Of a stretch of DNA of 64,000 bases, positions 10,789 to 23,564 are shown piece after piece. The DNA is from Paragyromitra xinjiangensis (taxonomy: Eukaryota; Ascomycota; Pezizomycetes; Pezizales; Discinaceae). Both the position numbers and the translations under genes were made by a program. The stretch is taken from assembly GCA_038503065.1 (NCBI GenBank), contig JBCAMK010000002.1, positions 1,178,001 through 1,242,000 on the forward strand. The letters run 5' to 3'. The first letter of the stretch is position 1; the number at the start of each line of letters is the position of its first letter. The notes below the pieces were generated by a model, which saw only the letters and a program-made list of their open reading frames with translations, searched no databases and was not told the origin of the DNA.

Positions 10789-12464
10789 GGGAGCGAATAG
10801 GAGCTGTAAATGTAGATATATTATGTACAATTGCTCTATAGCAAGAGTAAACCATATAGCATAGAAACTCATGTCGTCTTAAGCCAAAATTCCTCTAAAA
10901 TCACTTCCTTTTCCAACTCCGTTGTGAGTATCCAAGACACGATCCATGAGGAACGAAATCAACCCCAAAATTCACCTGCATCGGTCTCTCGCATTCCCTC
11001 ATCTATCTTCCATCACTAGCATGCTGGAGCATGACTTCTCCAACAGTCATTGACAGAACAGCCCTCCCCCACCCATATGATGGCCCTAGATAAGCGGTGT
11101 ATCTGCTGGGTTACAGCCCATATCTCCTGCTGATGTCCTCCCTTGATAATGGTTCATCGCTGCTCGTCAAGCAGGTGGCTGTTCCATTCCCATTAGGTTG
11201 GCTTGATTCCTTCAACGTAGCTATCGCCAGCCCAGCCCTACCCGTACTGGTTCGGCGCGTAGTAAGTAGAGTGTAAAGATGATTACGCGCAAGGGATCAC
11301 TCGCTGAAGTATCAGCACGCGACGCTGAACACATCCCATCCATTTCACCCGCGTCGATATCAAGCAATATCACTACGAACCAGCAGCGATCAACTCACAA
11401 ATCCCTCCCCCAGAAACACGAAACTCAAGCCGAATCCTTCCTTCAGTCCCACGCTCAGCAGCCTGGGAACCAACGGAAGAAGCTCTCAAAGAGAGAAAGG
11501 GACAAAAATTCCCTAGCCCGCCGAAGCAAGCTAGGAGCAGTCAACATAGTTGTAGTTTTCAACTAGCAAAAATCGAAGCTCAGACGAATCTTCACTGCTA
11601 TCGATCTTGCCCTTGCACCGGGATGGAGAGGAAAGAAAAGAATAGGCAGAAGCTGGCAGGAGATGGCTGTTTATATAGGCCAGGTGGCGGTTCCTTGCTT
11701 GGCGCCAAGGCGGCGAAATGGTCTTGGCGTGTGGGTTAGGTGTGAGCATCACCGACTCATACCCGTACTCATACAGAGTCATACTAACTCAGCTACGAGT
11801 CAAAACCATAAGGATGTGTATCTTCCGTCCGCGTCCGGGGTTCAACTCCTGCTGTGGCATCTTCGAAACTTGTAACTAAGTCTCAATATGACAACAGGCT
11901 CTGCCGAATACGCCAGGTATTCTAAATAACAGAATTATCTAGGCTCTGGCCAATACAACTTTTCTAACTCATATGAGTTGTTACCCTTGAGCTTTGGATC
12001 AAAGGCTAGAGGTTCAATGAACTCATGGGTTTCACATACGGTCTGGCTGTCTTTCTGGCAGTGAACCATCTAGGTCCTAGCGAAGAAATTCCTACGCTAA
12101 GGGACTAGCAAAGCTTATTTCAGGCCAACGTTGAATCTGACCGTGATCCTGTTATCTATTTACCGAATATTCGCACTTTCTATGAACACGAGTGAGATCA
12201 CATGATTTCCCAGCCACAAACAGGTGAACTAGCAAGAATAGTCGCTTGGACACGAATGAGCAAGGTCAGTGAAAAGCCTACTCAAATCCCGTTGATTACT
12301 ACTTAGATGCGAATACGAGACAACTCTTCGAACATAGAAATAACCAAATCGAAGATTCATACCAAACTAACTCATCTCAAAAGGGACCAAAAGCCCACAA
12401 AAATAGAAATACATAAGAATCGAATCATCAATCATGAAAACCCACGCCAACAACCAAACCCAAA
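10789..12464. other. Intergenic spacer
   Basis: Mixed-composition DNA between convergent genes. The only open stretch worth noting is 11279-11566. A B-box-like GGTTCAACTCC near 11839 lacks a convincing tRNA fold. Confidence 0.5.
11279..11566 (+). CDS. Possible small hypothetical protein, Ser/Gln/Lys-rich
   Basis: A 95-aa ATG-initiated open frame with no recognised family. The first two thirds are Ser/Thr/Gln-rich and the end carries a basic stretch, RKKLSKRERDKNSLARRSK, that looks like a nuclear-localisation or DNA-binding tail but has no leucine zipper after it. There is no supporting neighbour or splice signal. It may be chance; low confidence. Confidence 0.2.
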   Translation: MITRKGSLAEVSARDAEHIPSISPASISSNITTNQQRSTHKSLPQKHETQAESFLQSHAQQPGNQRKKLSKRERDKNSLARRSKLGAVNIVVVFN

Positions 12465-14017
12465 TTACAACCTAGCAGAAATACTCGCCACCTTCTCAGC
12501 ATCCTTCTTAACATTCGCCTCCGTCTTCTCCTTAATCCTCCTTCCTAAATCCTCATTCACCTTACTAAACATCTCATATGTCTTCTCTCTAACCTCCTGT
12601 CTGGCCGCACACAAATGTACAGAAACATTATGCACGAAGTTGTCCTGTTGTCCTTCCGTACGTCCAAGTACCTGCCATAGCCCATTCGCTTGCTCGTAGT
12701 CCGTGTCTAGAACACGAAACGCAAAGTTTGTCGCAGTACCAACCCATTTCTCGTGTGATTCATGGTGGACAACTGGTTTGTATGTGATGGGGCGGAATGA
12801 GGATTGGTAATTTGGTTGCGAGCCGTAGTTGGTTAACTGCATCGCACCATCACGCTGGAAGGGGTTGAAAGCTTTCAATGGGCAGTTGGCGGGGATTTGC
12901 TGGTAGTTGACACCAAGACGGTGGCGGTGGGTATCGGGGTATGAGAAAAGACGGGATTGAAGGACTGGGTCGGCGGAGGGCTCGACACCGGGAACGAGGT
13001 GGGATGGAGAGAAGGCGGCTTGTTCGATCTCTGCAAAGTAGTTCTCGGGGTTTTTGTTCAGGGTGAGTTTGCCGAAGCGGCGGAGTGGGAACTCCTTTTG
13101 TGGCCAGACTTTAGTCAGGTCGAAAACGGAGTGTTTGAAATTCTCGGCTTGTTCTTGTGACATGGTCTGTACGTAGACAGTCCAGGATGGGAAATCGCCC
13201 TTTTTGATGGATTCGAAGAGATCTTGGGTGTGGTGGTCTGGGTTGGAGGATGCTAACTCGCCAGCTTCCTCGTTGGTGAATGTCTTGACGCCCTGATCTG
13301 TCTTCAGGTGGATCTGAACGTATTTGAAGGAGCCGTCAGGCTTGGTGAATTTGTATGTGTGACCAGAGTACCCGTTCATGTGTCTGTACGAGTATGGTGT
13401 GCCACGGTCAGAAAATAAATGCATGACCTGGTGAACAGCCTCCTGGTTATTAGAGAGATAATCCCAGAACATAGTGGCATCCTTCAAATTGGTTTGAGGA
13501 TGACGCTTCTGTGTATGAATGAAGACGGGGAATTTTGTAGGGTCACGTAGGAAGAAGATAGGCGTGTTGTTAAACACCCAGTCGTAATTCCCTTCCTCGG
13601 TATAGAACTTGATGGCGAATCCACGGGGGTCCCGGGCCGAGTCTGCAGATCCCTTCTCACCTCCTACAGTGGAAAAGCGAACAAGAGCTTTGGTTTTCTT
13701 GCCGATGCCGTTGAACATGTCTGCGGAGGTCAAGTCTGAGATATCATCGGTGACCTCGAATTCACCGTAGGCTCCAGCACCCTTAGCATGAACGACACGT
13801 TCGGGTATCCTTTCACGGTCAAAATGGGCCAATAGATCGATCAAATGGAAGTCTTGGAGCAGCAATGGGCCATTATCACCGACACGCTGAGACTCCTGGG
13901 GATTCATAACGGGGCACCCATTGCTGGCGGTGTAGACTGGAGAGTCCTCGTACTGCATCTTATCGTTAGTGAGCGATAACAAAGCTGTCCTAGGGAGCTA
14001 CTGACCTCCTTAACCAT
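12465..14017 (-). CDS. Small-subunit monofunctional heme catalase, peroxisomal type
   Basis: Decomposes hydrogen peroxide to water and oxygen. Exon 1 (14006-14017) encodes only MVKE. A 47-nt intron with a CACTAAC branch follows, then exon 2 (12465-13958), giving 501 aa, the size of clade 3 small-subunit catalases. Catalytic His61 lies in RVVHAKGAGAYG and distal Asn134 in VFNNTPIFFLRDP. The proximal heme tyrosine is in RLFSYPDTHRHRLG. The HESHEKWVGTA segment and QANGLWQVLGR helix are typical. The C-terminus is SARL, whose last three residues ARL match a permissive PTS1 peroxisomal signal. The start at 14017 is chosen because splicing to it fits phase; the longer unspliced start at 13982 would add MLSLTNDK. 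Confidence 0.94.
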
Positions 14018-16679
14018 GATTGCTGATTTATTAAAGCTTGTGATATGTGGGTTGATATAGTTTCTGGAGCAGAGGAAAGCTCAATTAATGTATGACTGAG
14101 CTTCTTTAGGAGTAAAGTATAGAGATACGCGAGGAATGAAGAAGCTCTGGGGATATGGGCGAGCAGGGGATATATATACAGCCGGGAACAGAGCTCCTGT
14201 ACGCCAAGACCTTGTCGAGATGCTCGACGATTGCCGCAACGCAACGGCCGTGCAGGGAAAGAAAGCAGCTGCAGCAGCTTACAACAGATGCAGGTCTAGA
14301 GTTTTATGTTTCAAATTGATAAACAGGGCATTCACGTCCCGAGTTTACCGTTGTGGTCTTGACATAAGCCTTACTGGGTCAATTCCTGAATCTACAGGTT
14401 GGGCCTTTTGCAGCATCTTCCTAATAATACCCAGCTGCTCGGCTGTTTCCAGACTCATTGCATTGGACAAGTCGAAAGCCTTCAATTTGTCAGATGAGAC
14501 CGCTCAGGGACGCGATGATATCATGAACCACCCAGTCCGGTTTAGCTATGGAGCCGTTTCTGCGAGTCTTTCCCCACAGTTTGGGTTAGGGCAGGTGCAG
14601 CCGCGGACAGCGGCGATATGCCGACGGAAGCGAACACTGGCCGTCGCTGCCCGCCGGTTGCGGAGACTCTCAGTCTCTGTCCCAAACCTCAGTCAACTAG
14701 CTCTCTACCGAATTGAAGCTGCTCTAGAAAACGGCTTTGGTATTTAGATATTCGTAACGCTCAAGTTTCTTCTCCAAGGCTGTCTTCTGGGAAATGGCAG
14801 ATGATCTACTGTACTGCAATCTTCTGCTGCTCCATTCATAGATCCCATATATTCCCACACCACCAGCTCTTGTACATCTACCTTTTTCGCAATCAAAGTA
14901 TATTACTGTGGCATCCCCAATGCGTGAACAATTCCCCACCTTTCTGCACCGAAGCATCACGACACCAATGTTCTGGACCTCCATCGAACACTAAGCAGGA
15001 ACCCAAGGGCACTTTCGAACGGACCTCGCCTCACACCGCATCTCTTGGAACCGAAATCCGAGAATCGTGATACCCCATAGTTCCGATAGGCGGACCCCAC
15101 CTGTCGACGCCGCGCTCCGGTGCATCCGAGTGTGATTATCGATAACGACATGGATTTCCCTGTCACTATCTGTAAACTATGACGATGGACACGCTCCATT
15201 GCGCAGATGTCAACCTGCTCTTACTACTTGTAGATATCATTCATACTAGAATTTTTAGTCAATCCTAAAGACGGTCTAAGACCGCATTGCTTACACAGTC
15301 AAGCTCGTAGGCCCTCATTACAAAAATACATCGAAATATCATTCCCCACAATTTCCAATTCCTGACAAAACAGTTTCCACCAATCGTGATTGACCCGATC
15401 ATGCATGGGTGCTTTATATCTGCAAGGCGGATCTGCATATAACGGCTAAACCAGATGCTGGTTTCGACGTTCTTTTTCTCGGCTCAGCGCCGAAGGGTAG
15501 GTTGGGAAGTATCGCCCCATAATTCTGCATGTGTGTATTTCGGCTTGTTAGATGTATGTTATTGGGTACTAGAGCCAGTGATGCGTGTATATCGGGGTAA
15601 TGGCTAGATACAGGGTCTATTTAGATCATTGGTCTCATTTCGATACCGCTTCACAGCCAAAAAGAGGGTTGAAGTTATGTTTTGCGGGAGATGGATTCTT
15701 TTGGAAAACCTTACATTGGTTCCTCCCTTTCCTATTTAAGATATCTTTGCTTCCATTGGATGGTAATGCCAAGAGGGAGCCGGAAATACACCAATTCCCG
15801 ACCTCAATCTAGACCAAACAGTCCGTTGTGGGAGTGATGCATTGAGATACTAAATACTATGTACTCGTAAAGAAAGGCGTGGACAAAAGCACGGGATTAT
15901 CATAACAATCATCACTCTACGTGTGCTGCAGTGCTAACAGAAAGGCCTACGGATCTTTATAACTCGTTAACAAGAGAAATGTCACTAAAGATGCTACTGA
16001 GCTATGATATTGAAGGGCTAGCTTTTAGAGAAGCACAACATGAATGTATCCGAATAGCTAATGCAAGCCAAGACCACCACATTAAACACATTCTCCAAAT
16101 CTGGGGAATAGCCGGGAGTATATCGGGTAAGAAGGATCATATTCCTGGTCGCCATCACATCAACGATCAACACGAATACTTATGCAGACTTCGGCGGAAA
16201 AGCTTCAATGCACTCTATCTACGGACGAGCGGGGAGCAAGATCAAGCCAAAACCTCATATCCGCCAATAAGCTGGCATTCATTACGCAAACATCCCCTGT
16301 ATGCAAAAAAAAAAAAAGGTCATCATTACCAGTCTCGCTATATCATTAACCCCTCTATCAATCTTCTCTGTGTGCACCAGATTCTAATCTTCAAAGTCAA
16401 GCCCTGACGAGCAAGTTCCTAGAAGAGAAGAAACCCACAATGCGAAAAATAAACTCCTTATGATGATAATAAAGACAACAGAACCAACAACATGATGTGA
16501 AAAAAATATAGATGAGAAAAAATGGGTGCAGGAGGGGGAAGAGAATTAATCAAATCATCGCTAAACGGTCTAACTAGCATAACCCCTCCCTCCCCAAATT
16601 AACCTTGCCCATCCTCCCAAGGATATTCGTATATACGTTTTTCTCAAGTTCTGGAAAATCGGGGCAGCGAATGAGGGAG
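14018..16679. other. Intergenic spacer with catalase promoter
   Basis: Starts with the catalase 5' flank. Open frames at 14136-14747 (+) and 15931-16407 (+) have no family resemblance. The first overlaps the catalase promoter. The second ends next to an A12 tract at 16308 and is rich in His/Ile/Ser. Neither is supported as a gene. Confidence 0.5.
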
Positions 16680-17773
16680 TTACTGGTTTTCTTGGACTGT
16701 AGTCTATGTGTTGAAGTATTGTCAGCAATCGTAGATCTCAATACTGTGGCCCGATGGCGATCTGGGCAGGGTATGAGGAATGCGGGGAAGAGAGGAATAT
16801 ACGCACCACCAACCAATCCATGCCATCATTTACGCCTGTGATCCCGGGAGGACGCGTCAGCCGTGGAATTCTCGGGTACTATTAAACTCGACCTCTCGCT
16901 CTGGGACTTTGTTCTTCTCCATCATGTCCTTCTACTCCCGTTCTCCCGTCCTCGGGGGTTCTGAACGGCCTCACCAACTACCCCTCATCCCAGGAAATAA
17001 ATTCAAGACTTACCATCGCCAGTAACAGCACTACACCCGAAGATGCTCCAGTTTCGTTCCTTCAGACTCGGCAGTTTCAACGCCTCGCTGATCTCAGCAG
17101 CCCCCAGCACCCCCGGTTGGTCCTGCTTATTTGCAAACACAAGCAGACTAGCATCTCGCAACTCGTCCTCGCCTAGCATGGCTGCAAGCTCCTCTGCTGC
17201 AGTTTCTAGACGTGTATGGTCGGTTGCGTCAACGACGAAGACAACAGCAGCTGTATTGGCGTAATAACAGCGCCAGTAAGGTCGGATAGAGGTTTGGCCA
17301 CCTGGAAGGGTTAGTACTCGTGATATGGGATGGTGGTCGAGTGCTTCGTACCTAGATCCTGTAGTGGTTGTTAGCTCCCTGATACCAGCTGCCTAATACC
17401 ACTACCCCTGGAACAGTGGAGTAGTACATACCCAAACGTTGAAATTTAGATTCTTGTATGTAACGCTCTCGACATTGAAGCCGATAGTGGGGACTGTAGT
17501 CACTACGTCGCCAATCTGTCCATTTCCAGAAAACCCCTGTTAGAGCTCCCCTCCATCCCCTCTATTTGTGTCGCCGTCAACGGGGGAGGCCATACCTTCA
17601 GTCGATACAGTAGTGTAGTTTTGCCTGCGTTATCCTGTACCAATCCGTGTTGTTAGTAGAGACTCCGTGGAAGTCTTGAGAGGAGAGAAAGAGCTCAGTA
17701 CCAGTCCCAAAATCAGTATCCGAACCTCCTTCTTCGACCATAACCGCGAGAACATGCTCTGGAAAGCTCCCAT
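16680..17773 (-). CDS. ARL1: Arf-like small GTPase ARL1
   Basis: Golgi-associated ARF-family GTPase that recruits GRIP-domain golgins. Seven exons on the minus strand: 17702-17773, 17596-17634, 17432-17515, 17352-17358 (7 nt), 17014-17301, 16807-16835 and 16680-16703. All phases close to a 180-aa protein, the expected size. Gly2 is a myristoylation site ([12 protein letters not shown]). The P-loop GLDNAGKT is 23-30, TIGFNVE is the switch-1 region, WDLGGQ (65-70) is switch 2, NKQD is 125-128 and the SAV guanine motif is 158-160. The 7-nt microexon GATCTAG supplies Asp-Leu and the first base of Gly of DLGGQ. Without it the GTPase motif and frame are lost. The last exon, encoding TTVQENQ, is the least certain. 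Divergent from ARP8. Confidence 0.92.
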
Positions 17774-18136
17774 GATGACAGAAAAAACGAGTAGACGAAG
17801 AAGCGCTTAGGATATAGTCAAGGGGAAACAAGCGAGAGATCTGTATTCTCGAAAGGGGTGAAGAGGGGGAAAGAAACGAAAAAGAAAAAAGAGGATTCTC
17901 AGGAGAGATGATTTCAGTCCAAAAGCTGCACAGCTTGGTTCAGAAGAAACGTGTAAATGGGTTGTTAGTAAGCCGGTGCAGAGAGATGAGCCGCGCCAAG
18001 ACAGCGACAGACAGACGAGACAGTCGCCGATAATAATAAACAGTGAACTTTCCTCATTGGAGAACCAACAATCTCCCCCTTCTTCTCTATAGAACTCCTC
18101 CAACTCCCCCACAATTCATACACGCTAGCTCGCATC
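17774..18136. promoter_or_regulatory. Shared intergenic promoter region of ARL1 and ARP8
   Basis: Only 363 bp separate the ARL1 start codon (minus, 17773) from the ARP8 start codon (plus, 18137), so both promoters must lie here. Purine/pyrimidine-skewed tracts (gaagagggggaaagaaacg and ctccccct) are visible. No TATA box is obvious. Confidence 0.6.
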
Positions 18137-20783
18137 ATGTCTCGGGCTCCCTCGCCTTCAATTCCAGACATTACTGTCGCTCCCGCGACCACTGCGGCCC
18201 CACTACTCCAGCCTGCGAAACCGAAGATGCCGCCGCCAAAGAAGTCTGGAAGGGCGCTCATGCGCGAGGAAGGTCTGTCGCTAGCATTTCCTCGAAGTTA
18301 TGGTTCTATTTAGCTGAATTTATGTGTAGGTCTCGAACGAACCGATAATAACCTTCGAACACACTCGTGGCCTATAACACCTATGATCAACCAGAAGAAC
18401 TACTACACGTCCGTATCCTGTCACCTCTTCTCACTCGAATACCAGCTGACTTAGTAGGCGCACTATAGCGAGTACCTCAAGCGAGAAGACCAGATCATGG
18501 TGTTTCGACAGCAGCAGGAGGAAGCTGTGAAGGCACAGGCTTTGTTGGCAGAGAAGGAGAAACAAGCTGCTGCTGCTGCGGCAGTGGATCCGAATGCGAT
18601 GGATATTGATAGTCAAGCTGTCGTGGATGATGCAGCTGCTACGGTAGCTGCTGAGGAACAGGAGGAGGCCACGTTGGGGAGTAAGGTCATTGTCATTCAC
18701 CCGGGGTCTCAGAATTTGAGGATTGGGCTTGCGAATGATGCACTACCGAAGAGTCTACCTAATGTCATCGCGAGGAGATCGCAAAAGGCTGAATATGAAG
18801 AGGAGGAGAGAAGTCCCAAGAGGATGAAGGTTACAGATGACGATGGCGAGGAGGTGGAAGAACCAGAGGCATTGTTCGGGGAAGAGGTTTTTACTCTCAT
18901 AATATCTCCCTTCACCGGAGCTCTGAATCACTGATATGATCAACCTAGTTCGAAGCTGAATTTAACAAAATGTCTAACGAGCTTAAAGTCCGCATGCGAC
19001 ACAACAAACGCCGAATTCTCCCTAACTCGCGCGAACTCGTCCTCTCCTACAACCGCCGCACGCCCCCCGAAATTATCAAAGAACACAACGACCCCTATCG
19101 CGTTGACTGGACCGAGATGACAAAGAAGTCAGAATACTTTGTTGGCCACGAAGCCCTGCGGATAGCAGATAATTCGAACCCGCGCTATAGACTATTCTGG
19201 CCTATTCGATACGGGACGTTCAATGAGCGGGATTACAAGTCTAAGCGACGGGTGCTGGAGGACGTTGCGACGATAATCGAGCATGCTATCAAAGTGGAGA
19301 TGAAGCTAGAGAAAAAAGATCTCAAGACGTATTCGGCGGTGCTGGTTGTGCCGGATTTATACGAGAAGAATTATGTCACCGAGATGGTGGATCTGCTGTT
19401 GAAAGAGTTTTGGTTCTCGCAAGTTTGCATCATACAGGTATTTTCCTTCCAGAAATTTTCTTTCAGAGAGCACTTCGAGGATATGGTTTGTGAGGGTTAG
19501 GGTTGAATATGAGCTGATATGGACTAGGAATCCTTAGCGGCATCTTTCGGTGCAGGTTATTCACAAGCATGCATTGTTGATATTGGTGCACAGAAGACTT
19601 CGATCTGTTGTGTTGAGGAAGGAATGTGTGTGCAAGAGTCACGACTGAACCTGAAATACGGTAGTCGAGATGTGACCGAAGCGCTGCTGCAGATGATGTT
19701 ATCCAACAACTTTCCTTACCAAGAGATAAACCTCTGGCGGCGCTACGATTATCTATTGGCTGAGGAGCTGAAGACAAAGTATTCGACACTTAGCGACTCT
19801 GATATCAGCGTGCAAGCGCATGATTTCCATCTGAGGACACCAGATCAGGATACAAAGAAGTATAGCTTCAAGACATATGATGAAGTTATGCTGGCACCTT
19901 TGGTAAGTATCACCCCCTAAATATATATTAGCACTTACGCTGATACGGGTTTCAGACCCACTACAACCCCAACCTCCTCAGCCACGAGGAAAAGCTCCGT
20001 GGCCGCCGCAGTCTCTGGGAACGTTCCTACGACCTCTATGATGGAAACCCCAACGATCCACTGTCTTCGGCCCAGCTCTCGCTTTACCAAACCCTCGCAC
20101 CGCGCCCCTCTTCCTCTGACGGCAAAAGCAACACTACTAGCAACAGTAACAGCAACCCAGACTCCAACCCCACAGCAACCCCCGTACGGCCTCCCCAACC
20201 TGGATTCCCCTCCTTCGGCGCCCACCTCAACACCACCCTCGACACAACCCCCCGTTCCTCCGTCGCCGGTTCCCCCGTTCCCGAAGGCACACCAAACCCC
20301 CCTGGAACTGCCACCCCACTCGCGCCCGGTGGGAGCGGTATGGTAATATTCGGCGGCAGTGTTGCAGGTGGTCCCGCACATGGCAGTGGCAAATCCCCAC
20401 TTGAACAAGCCGAGGAACGGGATCGCACAGTCCCGATCATGCCATTAGACCGTGCAATTGTAGAGTCAATCACACACGCTGCGAAAGGCGAGGAGAAGAA
20501 AATTAGGGATTTTCTATCAGGGATCATGGTGGTTGGTGGTGGAGGCCTCGTGAGTGGGTTTAACCATATGTTGGAGGAGAGGATGCGCTTGTTGAAGCCG
20601 AGTAAGGAGTATCAGATTATTATCAGTGTTCCCCCTAGAGAGTTGGATCCGCAGGTTATTGTGTGGAAAGGGGCGAGTGTGTTTGGGAAGTTGAGGGGGA
20701 CGAATGATAGTTGGATTAGGCAGCAGGAGTATGATATGTTGGGGAGTAGGTTGTTGACTTATAAGTGTTTGTGGACGTTTTAG
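18137..20783 (+). CDS. ARP8: Actin-related protein 8, INO80 chromatin-remodelling subunit
   Basis: Nuclear actin-related protein; in yeast Arp8 with Arp4 and actin forms the nucleosome-sensing module of INO80. Six exons: 18137-18272, 18330-18408, 18469-18886, 18949-19437, 19528-19902 and 19956-20783, giving 774 aa. The N-terminus is Pro-rich and nuclear-like (KPKMPPPKKSGRALMREE). Actin-fold segments include VIVIHPGSQNLRIGLANDALP, LVVPDLYEKNYV, SQACIVDIGAQKTSICCVEEG, LNLKYGSRDVTEAL, LPFS-equivalent MVVGGGGLVSGFNHMLEER and the terminal SWIRQQEYDMLGSRLLTYK. A low-complexity Pro/Ser/Thr insert lies between LYQTLAPRP and MVIFGG (about 20090-20340). The exon 2 donor GTCCGT and exon 3 donor GTTTTT are weak but required by phase. 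Confidence 0.93.
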
Positions 20784-22138
20784 AGATGTTATGGTTGTGG
20801 GGTGGGGATTGGGGGGATTCTTTTCGCGATAAATATCATTGGTAATGGATTTAGGGATAATTAAGAGGCAAGGATCGTTTTAATGGTGCACCGGTTGGTT
20901 CACCTCGTTGTGTAATAAGTACATATGTATTCTACATAATACGATTTCGATTTTAATTTATCACCTGTTCTCGCATTATCATCTTTTTCTCCCTGTTTGA
21001 GTAAAGCTGTGTTGGGCACGCCCATCACCCTCTAGCGCGGTCTTTAGGACGTCTACAAAACAACTTCGGTCCTCTCCCCACCACTGACAATAACTCCAAC
21101 TATATCTTCAAATTCCCACGTTTCCCTGGGTCTACGGTCGGGTTCCTACATTTGACCCCTGTCACAATTCTTTGAATGCTTTGTTTGGAGTGCAGCCAGT
21201 TTTTCCGTGCTCGACTGCTTCGCTCATAAACGGCCAGGTTCCTCCCACCTCCCTTCTTCCTCCTCACCCGCCAACTGGACTCAACTCATCAAATCGAAGA
21301 GTATGACCGTCAAATCTCATCACCTGTCTGGACTCTAGGAAATTACCTGCTAGAAAGGAAAAGGCAAAACAAACGAATAAATGTGGGGAAGGTCTGAAAA
21401 GTCGGTCTCTTTTAACAGAACCTGATCAGTGGCCAAAATGGCGGGACGGTGGGCTGTACCTCCAATCACTCTTCTGTGCTAGGTGTTTGTTTCTTCCTTT
21501 TATTTTTCTTGGGCTCAGTGTTTACCAATACATGCGTTAGAAGATCTACTTGATTAAGTCGATGATTTTGCTGGTATCTACATCCTTTTATTCCGTCTCT
21601 TGGCCGCTTTTCGCATGGTTCCCGTAAATATTTTCATCCTTTTCAACATTCATCTTAGTCTCAATCTTGATTTTTAACCTACATATATGACCCTCTTCTC
21701 CGGTCCTGTATTCATTGTATTTGCTAACAGCATTTCTGTCCAGGTTTTGCTAGATATTTACGTGTGGTATTGAGTGGCAAATTGAATTTAATACGGGGGA
21801 AGAGTCAACTATACCTCTATGTATGGTGTTCTGGGCCTTCGGCTGTGTATGCCATAGAAGGCGTGTGAGCGGCGTAGAAGGCTCTACCTGAGGCAGAAGG
21901 GCTTTGTCTCCAATAGGTTTCGCCTAGCAGATATCGAGTGACCATGGGTGAAGCAGCTCTTGCAGCTGAGCAGAAATGGTTAGAGTCTTGGCAAGAGTCG
22001 GCTCCGAATCTTTGCCTCATAGTTCGCGAAGTTTGGACAACAGGAGCTCACCACCGCAACAACACTATTTTTAACGACCGATCGACAACCCTTGTCTCGG
22101 TCTTGAATAGCCACTTTATTGCAAAGACTTCATTCACG
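20784..22138. other. Intergenic spacer and PAF1 5' region
   Basis: 3' flank of ARP8 and a long upstream region of PAF1 with pyrimidine-rich tracts (ccctcttctcc, ttccttttattttt). An in-frame upstream extension from 21938 precedes the PAF1 start but does not resemble the family. Confidence 0.55.
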
Positions 22139-23564
22139 ATGTCGCGACCTACTCCTCGCGGTTACCCACAGGATTACATAGTCCGTATTCGCTACCAAAA
22201 TACTCTTCCACCACCACAATGTCCACCGAAGCTCCTGGATATTCCGAACAGTGCTGCCGCACAGTTCACGGACACATCATTTGCGAGTAAACTGGCAAGG
22301 ACTGAGAGCATCAGTGTAGATGTCGACTCGGAGTTAGGAATGCCGTTGGACATGGTCCATGTGCCTAGGGTGTTCGACGGTGATGATGCTGGTGGGTGTT
22401 CATTGCGTCTCCTTGAGCCTTGATCATCGAGTCTTTTAGGCTGCAGATGTATCTCCCATCATGAAACCCAATTAACATGGGCCCGCAGCTATTCGGCCTC
22501 TTGATCCAATGCCCCCCATAGACCCGCGCGATCGTCCACTTCTCCGTCCCGCCTCTAGCCTCGGCCAAACCTCCATCTCCAAAACTGGCGCTGCTAGCGC
22601 TGTCTCCTTCCTCCGCCGCACGGAATATATTTCTGCTGAGCAATCGCGTAGTACCTTCAAAGGTAGCGGCTCTGCTCAATCCGAACGTATGCTCATGGCA
22701 TCCCGCGCGAAACGCACAGCGACCAACGAGCAGGACAAGGACCCGCTCCGTATCCTTCAGGCGATTCTTAAAGGGTTTGATGTGGCCAATCCGGATACTG
22801 CAGGTCAGGCGAACGGACTCAAGAATCTTGCAGTTGGAGATAAAGCTGCTGCGAACGCGGAGCGGAACTGGAAGGAGCTTAGGCACCCTAATAAGCCGAA
22901 TCTTCGCGCTGTTGAAACTTTCCCACTGCTCCCGGATTTCAACGCGACGAGCGATTCTGGCGGGTACATGGTGTTTAAGTTCTCCGCAAACCCCGTAGTC
23001 CCTGGGGCGAAGCGTGACACTCGCCTAGATGTGGGTCTTCTCAAGCCACATGAAAAACCAATGGATGAAGATGGCAACATCGACGCCTCTGCAGTCGGTC
23101 AAGACATCTTCGACTATTATCTCCCTGCCTCAAATTCCGTCGCCAACGGGATCAAGCGCAAATTCGCTGCATATGCCGATGACCCATCTGATGACGAAGA
23201 GCCTGTGGAGGAGGATGACGAATTTAAATACGAGTATGTTCGTGCATATGAGACGAAGTCACATAAACAGCACCCGGATGATGCGGTTGAAGAGGCAGCA
23301 CTTATTTTCCACTCGGGTGACGATGAGAAACCGAAGGGGGCATACTTCTATCCTATCCTGACGCGATATGTACTTAGGCCGAGGAGGAAGAGTAAGTTCC
23401 CACCAGGGATGCCAATGAGAAGGGATGAAGACGACGAGGATGAATCGGAGAAGCCGCCGGAGATCATGAATGTTAAGGTTAGGAGCTTGAATGGAGAGGA
23501 GAGGAGGAGGAGAGATGAACAAAAGGCGAGGATGGACAATGCAAAAGCAGGTATTGAAGAATAG
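22139..23564 (+). CDS. PAF1: RNA polymerase II-associated factor 1 (Paf1 complex)
   Basis: Scaffold subunit of the nuclear Paf1 elongation complex, which couples Pol II to H2B ubiquitination and H3K4 methylation. Two exons, 22139-22391 and 22489-23564, joined in phase 1, give 442 aa. The start MSRPTPRGYPQDYI is chosen because family members begin shortly before QDYI. Signature segments are VRIRYQNTLPPPQCPPKLL, SFASKLARTESISVDVD, ELGMPLDM, PRVFDGDDA, FLRRTEYIS, RHPNKPNLRAVETFPLLPD and FKYEYVRAYETK. The C-terminal third is acidic (DEDDEDESEKPPE) and ends in a charged helix. The region upstream of 22139 stays open for 67 codons but is not conserved-looking. Confidence 0.93.

Noticed and set aside
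11800..11845. B-box-like GGTTCAACTCC suggesting a tRNA
   Set aside because: No pairing acceptor or anticodon stem could be drawn.
14136..14747. 203-codon plus-strand open frame beside the catalase gene
   Set aside because: No family resemblance, overlaps the catalase promoter, and the composition is not protein-like.
15931..16407. 158-codon plus-strand open frame
   Set aside because: No motif, runs through an A12 tract, no splice or neighbour support.
18970..19500. Treating each ARP8 open frame as a separate gene
   Set aside because: Phase-consistent splice sites join them into one 774-aa actin-related protein.
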